Source: Prevotellaceae bacterium (GTDB taxonomy: Bacteria; Bacteroidota; Bacteroidia; Bacteroidales; UBA932). Taken from it: DNA of 7,110 bases. The position numbers and the translations under genes are program-made. Below the pieces are notes generated by a model, which worked only from the letters and a program-made list of their open reading frames with translations, did no database searches and was not told the DNA's origin. Below are positions 1-6,334 of the stretch, one piece after another. Positions within the stretch are counted from its first letter, which is position 1; each line of letters opens with the position of its first letter. Where the stretch lies: assembly GCA_031279735.1 (NCBI GenBank), contig JAITHX010000074.1, positions 1-7,110 of the forward strand, written 5' to 3'.

Positions 1-105
1 CGTTGCACGTGGAAAGGCGAGGAACATTTTAAACAAAAAGTATTGTGGAGTGCCATTGCCTACAATATTCGGGTGATGAGTACAAGAATAAAAATGACTT
101 TATAG
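1..105 (+). CDS. Probable transposase, C-terminal fragment (5' end outside window)
   Basis: The first reading frame is open from base 1 to a TAG at 103-105 and gives 34 residues containing WKGEEHFKQKVLW and SAIAYNIRVM. A basic/aromatic stretch followed by an S-x-I-A-Y-N helix resembles the extreme C-terminus of DDE transposases, where the last helix often reads like LSAIAYNLK. This is family recognition from memory, not an alignment, and the IS family cannot be named. The stop lies only 21 bases before the folA start, so there is little room for a terminal inverted repeat and none is visible. The element may be a truncated remnant. In many Bacteroidales thyA sits upstream of folA; this fragment does not read like a ThyA C-terminus. 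Confidence 0.5.
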   Translation, partial: RCTWKGEEHFKQKVLWSAIAYNIRVMSTRIKMTL

Positions 106-126
106 ACAGACTCTAATTAATTGAAT

Positions 127-609
127 ATGCTCGCTCTGATTGCAGCAATTGACGAAAACAATGCACTGGGCAAAAACAATGCCCTCCCGTGGCACATTCG
201 CGCCGACTTGAAACGCTTCAAATCCATTACGTCAGGTCATACAGTCGTTATGGGGCGGCGAACTTTCGAATCGATAGGCAAGCCTCTGCCCGACAGAACG
301 AATATCGTGCTAAGTCGCAGCCTCCCGCCGGAATCCGGCATTGTCGCGGCTCGCTCGCTCGACGAGGCTCTCGACATCGCTGCCGGCTTCGGGCGCGAAA
401 TCTTTGTCGTCGGAGGCGCATCCGTCTATCGCCAAGCTCTTCCCTTTGCCGAAAAAATCTATCTGACGCTGATAGGCGCGGTTTACGACGGCGCCGACGC
501 TTTCTTTCCCGAACTCCAGCCCGACGAATGGAAAACCGAACTCCGCGAAACGGGACAAGACGACCAGTTCCCTTTCCCGTTCACTTTCATTACCCTTAAT
601 AGAATATAG
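127..609 (+). CDS. folA: Dihydrofolate reductase
   Basis: Reduces dihydrofolate to tetrahydrofolate with NADPH in the cytoplasm, supplying one-carbon carriers for thymidylate and purine synthesis. The 160-residue product has the family's normal length. Visible landmarks, which fall almost exactly on E. coli numbering, are I5-A6-A7, L20-P21-W22, the catalytic acid D27 followed by F31, the NADPH-binding G43-R44-x-T46, the folate-contacting L54 and R57, and the cofactor loop VVGGASVY at 94-101 with its G96-G97 pair. The ATG at 127 is preferred over an in-frame TTG at 121 because it puts these residues in register with characterised enzymes. No Shine-Dalgarno is seen, as is usual in Bacteroidota. 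It lies directly behind a transposase-like tail, so its promoter may sit inside or upstream of that fragment. It is followed 51 bases later by a DUF255 gene on the same strand. No damage is visible and I expect it to be functional. Confidence 0.95.
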   Translation: MLALIAAIDENNALGKNNALPWHIRADLKRFKSITSGHTVVMGRRTFESIGKPLPDRTNIVLSRSLPPESGIVAARSLDEALDIAAGFGREIFVVGGASVYRQALPFAEKIYLTLIGAVYDGADAFFPELQPDEWKTELRETGQDDQFPFPFTFITLNRI

Positions 610-660
610 CTCGAATGTAACCGGAATCGCAAATAAAACTTGAAACAATTTCCAACCCCC

Positions 661-2517
661 ATGAGTATTAAACATAATCTGCTACACTACGAGACCGGAA
701 CTTTCCTCAAGTCTCATTCGCACCAGCCCGTCGAATGGTATCCATGGTGCGACGCCGCCTTCGACAGAGCGCGCTCCGAAAACAAACTGGTGTTCCTCAG
801 CATAGGTTTTCATGCCTGTCACTGGTGCCACGAACAGTCGAGAAAAACATTCTCCAACCCCGACATCGCGCGAAAACTCAATGAAGATTTCGTATGCGTC
901 AAGGTTGACCGCGAAGAACGTCCTGACATCGACCTGTTCTACGGCGCCGTCGTGGAAACGATCAACGGTCAGGGAGGATGGCCTATTTCGTGCTTTATCA
1001 CTTCCGAAGGCGTGCCGGTTTACGGCGGAACTTACTACGAACCCGAACATTTTCTCGGCGTGATACTCGAACTCTCGTGGACTTACCGTCACGAACGACA
1101 AAGACTCGTCGAAGCGGGAATGGAACTCGTCGCTTCCCTGCAAAGCGACAATTGCACCGAACAGAAACCACTGAAACCTTTCTCGCCCGACGATGCCAGA
1201 CTCATCGTCGAATCATGGCGCAGAAAATTCGACTGCGAAAACGGCGGCACCTCCGGTTCCCCAAAATTCCCGCTCCCCATATCGCTCGCTTTCCTTCTCT
1301 GTTCGGGATATTATCTGAAAGACGTCTCGCTAGTGCGCTTCGTCGAATTTTCCATAGGAAACATCTCGCGGGGAGGCATATACGATCATCTCGGAGGCGG
1401 CTTCTTCCGCTGCTCGCACGACACGACGTGGAACAAGCCGCGCTTTGAAAAAATGCTGTACGACAACGCCATGCTCCTGATGATCTATTCCGGATGCCAC
1501 CAGCAGAACCCTCACCCGCTATACAGGAAAACGGTAGAGGAAACCATCGCCTTCCTGAACGATGCCTTTCTGACCGACAATCACCTGTACTCCTCTTCCA
1601 TCTCCGCCGAATCCGACGAACTCGACGGTCGCTACTACACTTGGCGCGCCGACGAACTCAAGCAAATACTCGGCGACCGTTACCCTCTCGCCGCAGACTA
1701 TTTCGGCATAATCGAGGGCGAAAACAGAAACGTCCTGTCCGTCAACGCCGACATCGAAACCCTCGCCCGCAAATACTCGCTTTCCAATCGGGAATGTCGC
1801 GTCGAAATAGACTTGATAAAGAAACGCCTCCTCGACGCAAGAAAAAAACGCAAGCCGCCTCTCATCGACGATAAAATCATCTCCGGCTGGAACACGCTTG
1901 TCATTAGCGCATACTGCGAAGTGTACATGAGTTTCGGCACCCTCTCCGTTCTCGAACAGTCGGAAAGAATGGCTGCCGAAATCGCCGAAAACTACATTTT
2001 GCCGAATTACGAAATGCTGCGCATAGCCTCGAACGCCACGCCCGCCTGCCTCGACGACTATTCGTTTACCATCAACGCCTTTCTCAGACTTTACAGAATC
2101 ACCGGAAAAAAATCCTACGTCGATATTGCAAAAGGCATGATCGAATACACCCTCCGCAACTTCTACGACCTCAAATCGGGCATGTTCTTCTTTTCCGCCG
2201 CCCCCGTTCGTCCGCAACTCCCCCGAATGAGAGATTTGGTGGACAGAGCCATCCCGTCGTCAAACGCTCTCATGGCTAAAGCTCTCACCTTAATGTCGCT
2301 GATTGAAGGCAACGACCGGTACTACGACATCGTTGTCAGAATGCTCAACAACATCCGCGACCAGATGCCCGCCGCAGGACCATACGTAGCCTATTGGGGA
2401 CAGGTGCTGTACAACTACATCTACAAACCCAAACTGAAAATCTTCGAATACGACATATTGCCCGTAGTCGAATCGTTTACGCCGGACATACTCTTTTTGC
2501 CAATTAAGAATTCTTAA
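661..2517 (+). CDS. DUF255 / thioredoxin-domain protein (YyaL, SSP411 family)
   Basis: 618-residue member of the family that joins an N-terminal thioredoxin-like domain to a six-hairpin (alpha/alpha) glycosidase-like domain; the biochemical role of the family is poorly defined. Residues 53-57 are C-H-W-C-H, the hallmark CxxC site. Further family motifs are VDREERPD (82-89), QGGWP (104-108), GTYYEPEH (123-130), GGIYDHLGGGF (238-248), FEKMLYDNA (262-270), DDKIISGWN (403-411) and LDDYSF (464-469). ATG 661 is chosen over an in-frame TTG at 640 because homologues begin a few residues before the N-L...HxxQPVxWYPW segment. No signal peptide is visible, so it is probably cytosolic. The protein is shorter than the usual 670-700 residues: it ends LPIKNS inside a heptad repeat and lacks the cysteine-containing C-terminal tail common in the family. 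A mild C-terminal truncation is inferred. It may be co-transcribed with folA. Confidence 0.9.
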   Translation: MSIKHNLLHYETGTFLKSHSHQPVEWYPWCDAAFDRARSENKLVFLSIGFHACHWCHEQSRKTFSNPDIARKLNEDFVCVKVDREERPDIDLFYGAVVETINGQGGWPISCFITSEGVPVYGGTYYEPEHFLGVILELSWTYRHERQRLVEAGMELVASLQSDNCTEQKPLKPFSPDDARLIVESWRRKFDCENGGTSGSPKFPLPISLAFLLCSGYYLKDVSLVRFVEFSIGNISRGGIYDHLGGGFFRCSHDTTWNKPRFEKMLYDNAMLLMIYSGCHQQNPHPLYRKTVEETIAFLNDAFLTDNHLYSSSISAESDELDGRYYTWRADELKQILGDRYPLAADYFGIIEGENRNVLSVNADIETLARKYSLSNRECRVEIDLIKKRLLDARKKRKPPLIDDKIISGWNTLVISAYCEVYMSFGTLSVLEQSERMAAEIAENYILPNYEMLRIASNATPACLDDYSFTINAFLRLYRITGKKSYVDIAKGMIEYTLRNFYDLKSGMFFFSAAPVRPQLPRMRDLVDRAIPSSNALMAKALTLMSLIEGNDRYYDIVVRMLNNIRDQMPAAGPYVAYWGQVLYNYIYKPKLKIFEYDILPVVESFTPDILFLPIKNS

Positions 2518-2541
2518 ATTTCCGAATGGCAATTCTTAATT
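2497..2541. terminator. Inverted-repeat structure at the convergent gene junction, possible terminator
   Basis: Several overlapping inverted repeats sit at the end of the DUF255 gene. TTGCCA (2497-2502) pairs with TGGCAA (2527-2532). TTAAGAA/TTCTTAA is a perfect 14-bp palindrome at 2504-2517. AATTAAGAATT (2502-2512) is the exact reverse complement of AATTCTTAATT (2531-2541). A bidirectional terminator between convergent genes would be expected here, but there is no clear GC-rich stem plus U-run. The terminator role is inference; the symmetry is directly visible. Confidence 0.4.
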
Positions 2542-2563
2542 CTTAATTCCTAATTCTTAATTC
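2531..2563 (+). repeat. Heptanucleotide tandem array (AATTCTT), first copy
   Basis: Thirty-three bases made of 4.7 units of AATTCTT, with one variant unit (AATTCCT at 2545-2551). Heptad arrays of this kind resemble the short tandemly repeated repetitive (STRR) sequences described in cyanobacteria and are also common in Bacteroidota. The minus strand reads as an ELRI/N-rich peptide, which forms the end of the methyltransferase. A second array of the same length lies at 6917-6949 on the same strand. Confidence 0.9.
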
Positions 2564-3445
2564 AAAGATCAGGCTTGAGTAGTGACCGTTTCCTGCCGCC
2601 TTGCGATTCGACCGCGCGCCGCGTATCAGACCATTGACGAAGGCGCGAGTTCCGCCGACGCCTTTCAGTCCTTCGCTGAGCATGCTCACATAGTATGCGT
2701 CGAACTTCATTGGAGTGGTGTTTTCGAGACTGAAACCGTGTTTTTCGGCGAGCAGCCGCAGGGCGAGGGGCGTGAAATGCGAGAGATGCCGCGGCACATC
2801 GTAGGCAGCCCAATGTTCGCCGTAGTGCGTCGCGTCGTCGCTAAGTCGGTCGGGGAGGGCGAGAATCAGTGTTCCGCCCGGTTTGAGCAGTCTTTTCAGC
2901 AGGGCAATGGAGGCGTTCGGGTCGTGGAGATGTTCAAAAACATGCCACAGGGTGACGACATCGAAGCGTCGTCCCGCGCTTTCGGCATCGGACAGCGAGC
3001 CGAACAGCGGTTTTCCGATGCGGCTTTCGGCTATGGCGCGCGCCGCATCGTTCGGTTCCACCCCTTCGACCTTCCAGCCGCGGCGGGCGCAGGCGGCGAG
3101 AAAATAGCCTGTTCCGCAACCCGCGTCGGCAAGTTCGCCGCCTTCGGGCAGCAGGCGGGCGACCAGATTCACCTTATTCGCCGCGTTTTTAATCCGAACG
3201 AGATGATACAGTTTGTTCACTATGCCCTTGCGCGTGTCGGAGTGCGACACGTAGGCATCGCTCGCGTAGTATTTTCCTATAGTTTCAGGCGAGGGCTGCG
3301 GTTCGGTGGATGCGAACCCGCAGCGGCGACAGACAAAAACGTCGAACCATTCGCCGCTAACGCTGTGGTCTTTGCATCGGAGGGCGGCGGATTCGAACGG
3401 AGTTCCGCACGCCGGACATTGTTTTGTGTTCTGTTTTGTATTCAT
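2543..3445 (-). CDS. Class I SAM-dependent methyltransferase with N-terminal zinc ribbon
   Basis: 300-residue cytosolic protein. An N-terminal zinc ribbon is suggested by C10-P-A-C13 and C39-R-R-C42. The Rossmann methyltransferase domain follows: motif I ELADAGCGTG (104-113) for AdoMet binding, the acidic end of strand 2 at VEGVEP (126-131), FDVVTLWHVFEHLHD (161-175) as motif II/III, LLKPGG (186-191), and the DVPRHLSHFT segment (216-225) typical of Methyltransf_23/UbiG-like proteins. The substrate cannot be told from sequence; relatives with this ribbon are often near surface-polysaccharide genes, but none are in this window. The start at 3445 is about 46 bases below a minus-strand TACCTTTG promoter element. 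The last residues, ELRIRN and the stop, are encoded by the heptad array, so the native C-terminus was probably near YSSLIF. It converges on the DUF255 gene. Confidence 0.88.
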   Translation of the reverse strand: MNTKQNTKQCPACGTPFESAALRCKDHSVSGEWFDVFVCRRCGFASTEPQPSPETIGKYYASDAYVSHSDTRKGIVNKLYHLVRIKNAANKVNLVARLLPEGGELADAGCGTGYFLAACARRGWKVEGVEPNDAARAIAESRIGKPLFGSLSDAESAGRRFDVVTLWHVFEHLHDPNASIALLKRLLKPGGTLILALPDRLSDDATHYGEHWAAYDVPRHLSHFTPLALRLLAEKHGFSLENTTPMKFDAYYVSMLSEGLKGVGGTRAFVNGLIRGARSNRKAAGNGHYSSLIFELRIRN

Positions 3446-3490
3446 TCTGCAGTCTAAAATTTATATGTTTTACACATTATTAACGGGAGG

Positions 3491-3498
3491 CAAAGGTA
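3491..3498 (-). promoter_or_regulatory. Bacteroidota -7 element for the methyltransferase gene
   Basis: The minus strand reads TACCTTTG, a full match to the TAnnTTTG -7 consensus of Bacteroidota vegetative promoters, leaving a leader of roughly 40 bases before the methyltransferase ATG. No good TTTG -33 box is found at the expected distance, so strength is uncertain. Confidence 0.5.
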
Positions 3499-3526
3499 GA
3501 CATAATCTCCGTTGAATTTTATTCGT

Positions 3527-3534
3527 TATCTTTG
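3527..3534 (+). promoter_or_regulatory. Bacteroidota -7 element, rightward
   Basis: The plus strand reads TATCTTTG followed by CCGCG, matching TAnnTTTG. It lies 24 bases before the ATG of a possible 39-residue peptide and about 185 bases before the PorT-like gene, so it could drive either or both. The -33 region is poor. With the minus-strand element at 3491-3498 it forms a back-to-back promoter pair whose upstream regions overlap. Confidence 0.5.
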
Positions 3535-3558
3535 CCGCGAATTTAAGAATGTGCGTTT

Positions 3559-3678
3559 ATGGCAAGGAATACGGTAGCTGTCAATGAAAAAACCGGCGAA
3601 GAAAAAAACGCTGTCCATACGATTTTCCGGCAAAGAGCGCTTTGCGGGAACGTAGAATATAACGTTGTTGTGAATTAA
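3559..3678 (+). CDS. Possible small protein, 39 residues
   Basis: An ATG-to-TAA frame begins MARNTVAVNEKTGEEKNAV and ends NVEYNVVVN. No family is recognised, and there is no signal peptide or membrane segment. In its favour are a TATCTTTG promoter element just upstream, a plausible short leader, and a reading frame that fills much of the gap before the PorT-like gene (40 bases from its stop). Against it are its short length, no ribosome-binding signal, and the chance that this stretch is only a 5' leader for the downstream barrel gene. Confidence 0.3.
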   Translation: MARNTVAVNEKTGEEKNAVHTIFRQRALCGNVEYNVVVN

Positions 3679-3718
3679 GAAAAAGCGTAATAATCCAAGT
3701 GAAACAAACAAAATTCAA

Positions 3719-4399
3719 ATGAACAAAGTAACAGCCATCTTAGCAGTATTGCTAATAAGTCTATGCGCAAACGCGCAGGAAAAGCCGATTAGATTCGGCG
3801 TGAAGGCGGGGATGAATTTATCCTCCGTTTCGGATATCAAAGGAGCCGGCAACGGAATAACCGTCGCCATCACCCAAAGCGACGGCATGTCCGTTGGATT
3901 TCATGTCGGCGGATTTATGAACTACAGTTTCTCGCAGCTTATAGGAATCCAGCACGAATTTGTGTTTTCCATGCAGGGCGGCAAACAGAAGCTTTCCTCT
4001 TTTTTAGCGCAGCAATTGCCGGAAGTGCCGGAAATGCCGGCATTTCCGGAAGTGTCGACAAGCTATGCTTTTTATTACGTCAACATGCCGATTCTGTTTG
4101 AGCTGAAGCCGGTCGCGGGATTAAGCATATTGGCGGGACCTCAATTCGGATTTAATGTTTACAAATCCGTAACATATCAGGATATAACCTATTCGGGAGA
4201 TGAATTTAACGACGAAGGGTTCAATCCCTTTGATGTTTCAATCGCCATGGGGCTGCAATACGCCTTTGCCCGTAAATTTCACGTTGGCGCCCGTTACAAC
4301 TTGGGTTTAACCAAGACGGCGAGCTATAACCAAGACGGCATATCCGTCTCGGCGTGGAAACACAATGTGATACAATTTTCGATAGGCTGCGCGTTTTAG
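3719..4399 (+). CDS. PorT-like outer-membrane beta-barrel protein
   Basis: 226-residue protein with a clear signal peptide: K3, a hydrophobic run through residue 16, then A-N-A with cleavage predicted after A19. The mature part has alternating beta-strand patterning typical of the Bacteroidota porin/PorT family: a first strand RFGVKAGMNLSSV (25-37), a repeated GFHVGGFMNYSF strand (60-71), the characteristic YYVNMPILFEL (119-129) and LSILAGPQFGF (135-145) segments, and a final strand VIQFSIGCAF ending in phenylalanine as barrel proteins do. It is probably an eight-strand barrel in the outer membrane; its cargo is unknown. ATG 3719 follows an A-rich leader (AAACAAACAAAATTCAA), usual for this phylum. 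Residues 101-112 (PEVPEMPAFPEV), encoded by a small repeat, probably form an extracellular loop. A weak promoter-like TAACGTTG lies at 3660-3667. Confidence 0.85.
   Translation: MNKVTAILAVLLISLCANAQEKPIRFGVKAGMNLSSVSDIKGAGNGITVAITQSDGMSVGFHVGGFMNYSFSQLIGIQHEFVFSMQGGKQKLSSFLAQQLPEVPEMPAFPEVSTSYAFYYVNMPILFELKPVAGLSILAGPQFGFNVYKSVTYQDITYSGDEFNDEGFNPFDVSIAMGLQYAFARKFHVGARYNLGLTKTASYNQDGISVSAWKHNVIQFSIGCAF
4018..4053 (+). repeat. Imperfect 9-nt tandem repeat with an embedded 22-bp perfect palindrome
   Basis: Four imperfect in-frame 9-mers (GCCGGAAGT-like) encode the PEV-PEM-PAF-PEV loop of the barrel protein. Bases 4028-4049 are a perfect palindrome: CCGGAAATGCC followed at once by its reverse complement. 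It is inside a reading frame and much more symmetrical than chance would suggest. Confidence 0.8.
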
Positions 4400-4429
4400 G
4401 GATAAATAATTTAGATGCAGTTCGTATTT

Positions 4430-4509
4430 TTAGCACGCGGATGACGCGGATTCGACGGATTTACGCGGCGAATTTGAATCTGTGTAAATTCGCCTCATCT
4501 GTGTGCTAA
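4430..4509 (+). repeat. Dispersed hairpin repeat, copy A (complete), possible terminator of the PorT-like gene
   Basis: TTAGCACGCGGATGA (4430-4444) pairs over 15 positions with TCATCTGTGTGCTAA (4495-4509), two of the pairs being G-U if read as plus-strand RNA. Inside it, GGCGAATTT (4467-4475) pairs perfectly with AAATTCGCC (4486-4494), and CGCGGATTC (4445-4453) could alternatively pair with GAATCTGTG (4476-4484), again with two G-U pairs. The element begins 31 bases after the barrel-gene stop and is followed by GTTGTTTAATTT, so it could end that transcript. Related copies are at 6421-6500 and 6804-6867. Confidence 0.75.
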
Positions 4510-4520
4510 GTTGTTTAATT

Positions 4521-4731
4521 TACACTGCCATTACACTGCCAAATACACTGCCATTTATACTTACACTGCCAAATACACTGCCGCTGAAATGCCCTGCCGC
4601 ACCTTGCCTAACGTCAACAAGTCGAATGTATTCAATAGAATATTTTCATCTACATGAACTCTAATATATGGAATCGTGGAATGGTACACTCTATTGTAAT
4701 CGCTTAGTTTCAAATCGGAAGGAATCCGTCG
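4521..4731 (-). pseudogene. Relic of a COG2865 (Schlafen AlbA_2-type) regulator gene
   Basis: Bases 4583-4634 match 5260-5311 of the neighbouring COG2865 gene at 45 of 52 positions and on the minus strand encode NTFDLLTLGKVRQGIS, against NVFDLLTLDRVRQGIS there. Directly next to this, five ACACTGCC units (4522-4582) correspond to the Gly-Ser-Val-Asn linker array of the neighbour, but with 11-, 12-, 18- and 12-bp spacings, so the frame is broken. About 115 bp that separate these two parts in the neighbour are missing. The frame upstream of the match stays open to a TGA at 4732-4734, reading RRIPSDLKLSDYN and onward, but similarity there is weak. This is a decayed, internally deleted second copy, not an active gene. 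Confidence 0.75.
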
Positions 4732-4732
4732 T

Positions 4733-4854
4733 CAATTCTTATGGCGAATTGAAAAGTTAAATCAATACACTTGTAATAAGCGCAGTAATAAAATAAACAA
4801 GTTCTAAAAATCAATTCTCATGGCGAAATCGGGCGTTCTTATGGCGAATTGAAA
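4733..4854. repeat. Three copies of a TTCTTATGGCGAATTG-type repeat in an AT-rich gene-free stretch
   Basis: TTCTTATGGCGAATTGAAA occurs at 4736-4754 and, identically, at 4836-4854, exactly 100 bp apart. A variant TTCTCATGGCGAAAT is at 4815-4829. The first copy forms a short inverted repeat, CAATTC-7 nt-GAATTG (4733-4751). The surrounding 4755-4916 holds no gene I can support. The function is unknown. Confidence 0.6.
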
Positions 4855-4916
4855 TGTATTATTCGGAAAGATTTTCAATAAACTGTTCATATATATTACG
4901 CTGCATACTTATTTTA

Positions 4917-6309
4917 TCATTTTTTCAGATAATAACCGCCTGTTTTAGGTGATCCGCGAAATTCTATCAAATTTTCTTCTTTCAGTTTTGCTAAATATCT
5001 TGCCGCAGTTCTGTATGGAATATTAATTAATTCGCTTATTTTTTTGATATTGATATTATCATTATGCCGTATGATTTCTAAAATTGTTTTTTCTAAATCA
5101 CTGCCATTTACACTGCCATTTACGCTGCCATTTACACTGCCACTTTGTTTTATTATATCATAATAGAAGTCACAAAGAATGAATTCTGCGGATTCTGGAT
5201 TTAGGAGCTTTATCAATCCTTCGCTCTGCAATTTTTCGACCGATTCCTCGAACAAATCAGTTGAAATGCCCTGTCGCACCCTGTCTAGCGTCAACAAGTC
5301 GAATACATTCAGTTTGTTTTTCCTTCGGTTTTGTATTTCATTCACGAAAATGTAGAAGGCTTCGTCAACAATCCTTGCCTGCAACCGTAAATCAACCTGA
5401 TATTCGTCTGTTTGAGAATAATCCGGCAAGGGTTTGCCTTCCATCAGACAAATGTAAAACATCTTGTCAACGCCCTGTCCGGAACGCTCGACCTCGCCTG
5501 TTTTTTCCAGCACTTCCATTACCCGTCTGTTGCGGGGTTTACTGCTGACCGTTAAAATATTATCCTTTGAAACGCCGCTGGGGAATCCGCCCGCGTTGAT
5601 GATATTGATGCTGTCGGGATACTGTTTGACAACCACGCTGCTCCAATCGTTCCATGAGCGATGCCCGATGGCGTTCAGCATCGCCTCTCTGATTACTTCT
5701 TTCTGTCAGTCCCAAATCATTCAAAACCTGCAAATCGGGCAAATTTTCAAAATCGGGATTTTTCTGTTTTTCGGCATATCCGGCTTTCATCAGCCTAATG
5801 GCTTCAGGGTCTAAATCCTCAAGCGTCAATCCTTCGCACGCGGTAGCCGAAAAATCCGGCGCCCGTTCCGACAGGATGCGGAAAATCTCGCTGTCGGACA
5901 TCACGCGCAGACTGTCGCCTATGCGCATCAGCGGAACGCCTTCGAATTTCAGTGTCGTGCCGGGCGGTCGGGAAGGGATTTTGAAAACCAGCACCCGTTT
6001 TCCGCTGTCAAACAGTTCTTCAATTTCGACGCGGATTTCCATGCGCTTGTAAATTTCGTCCGCAAGCTCGCCGATTTTACCTTCGGCAAAAGCCGTGCCT
6101 ACAATCTCGTTCGGCGACTTTTCCTTTACGCCGAATACCAGATACCCGCCGCCTTCATTTGCTAAAGCCGCCACATAGCCCAATACGCATCGGCGTCTGT
6201 CTCTCGGGTCTGAATGCGAGCCTCCGGCAAAGTTGAAATCCCGCTTTGCCTCTTTGAATTCCACCCTGTCTTCAGTTTCGCGAAGCCGTTTTATTTCCTT
6301 GATAGTCAT
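4917..6309 (-). pseudogene. COG2865 AlbA_2/Schlafen-type transcriptional regulator, internally deleted and frameshifted
   Basis: The 5' part (6309-5701) encodes 203 residues of an AlbA_2/Schlafen-type putative nucleic-acid-binding domain: DRVEFKEAK (14-22) and YVAALANEGGGYLVFGV (45-61) are its signature. It runs to LNDLGLTE. The 3' part (5699-4917) resumes in another frame at EVIREAMLNAIGHRSW, followed by the NAGGFPSGV and RSGQGVDK motifs of the RecG-C/HATPase-like region, a Gly-Ser-Val-Asn repeat linker and a C-terminal winged-helix domain ending GGYYLKK. In intact relatives about 90-130 residues separate LGLT from EVIREA. Here one base (5700) lies between the two parts, so an internal deletion with loss of frame is inferred. 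A ribosome would leave the frame and stop at 5560 after 46 foreign residues. The start at 6309 and a near-perfect promoter remain. A truncated AlbA_2 protein could still be made. Confidence 0.85.
5099..5143 (-). repeat. 12-bp in-frame tandem repeat encoding a Gly-Ser-Val-Asn linker
   Basis: Three full units and a partial fourth of CTGCCATTTACA on the plus strand, with a single A/G difference in one unit (TACG at 5121-5124), encode GSVNGSVNGSVNGS. It is a flexible hinge between the ATPase-like region and the winged helix. Tandem linkers at this point are common in this family and vary in copy number. Confidence 0.9.
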
Positions 6310-6334
6310 ATCCTAATGTTTTGCTTTTAAGTCG

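Noticed and set aside
121..126. TTG at 121 as folA start
   Set aside because: ATG at 127 puts I5, W22, D27 and R57 in the same positions as characterised DHFRs.
640..660. TTG at 640 as DUF255 start
   Set aside because: The seven extra residues are not family-like, and an ATG at 661 fits the usual start.
2582..3457. Long plus-strand open frame opposite the methyltransferase
   Set aside because: It is the antisense of a gene with clear AdoMet-binding motifs, and its own translation shows no motif.
4733..4854. CRISPR-like array
   Set aside because: Only three short repeat copies, irregular spacing (79 and 21 bases), one degenerate, and no cas genes.
5560..5700. Foreign tail of the AlbA_2 frame past the junction as a real domain
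   Set aside because: It is an out-of-frame reading of the conserved EVIREAMLNAIGHR region, which is clearly coding in the other frame.
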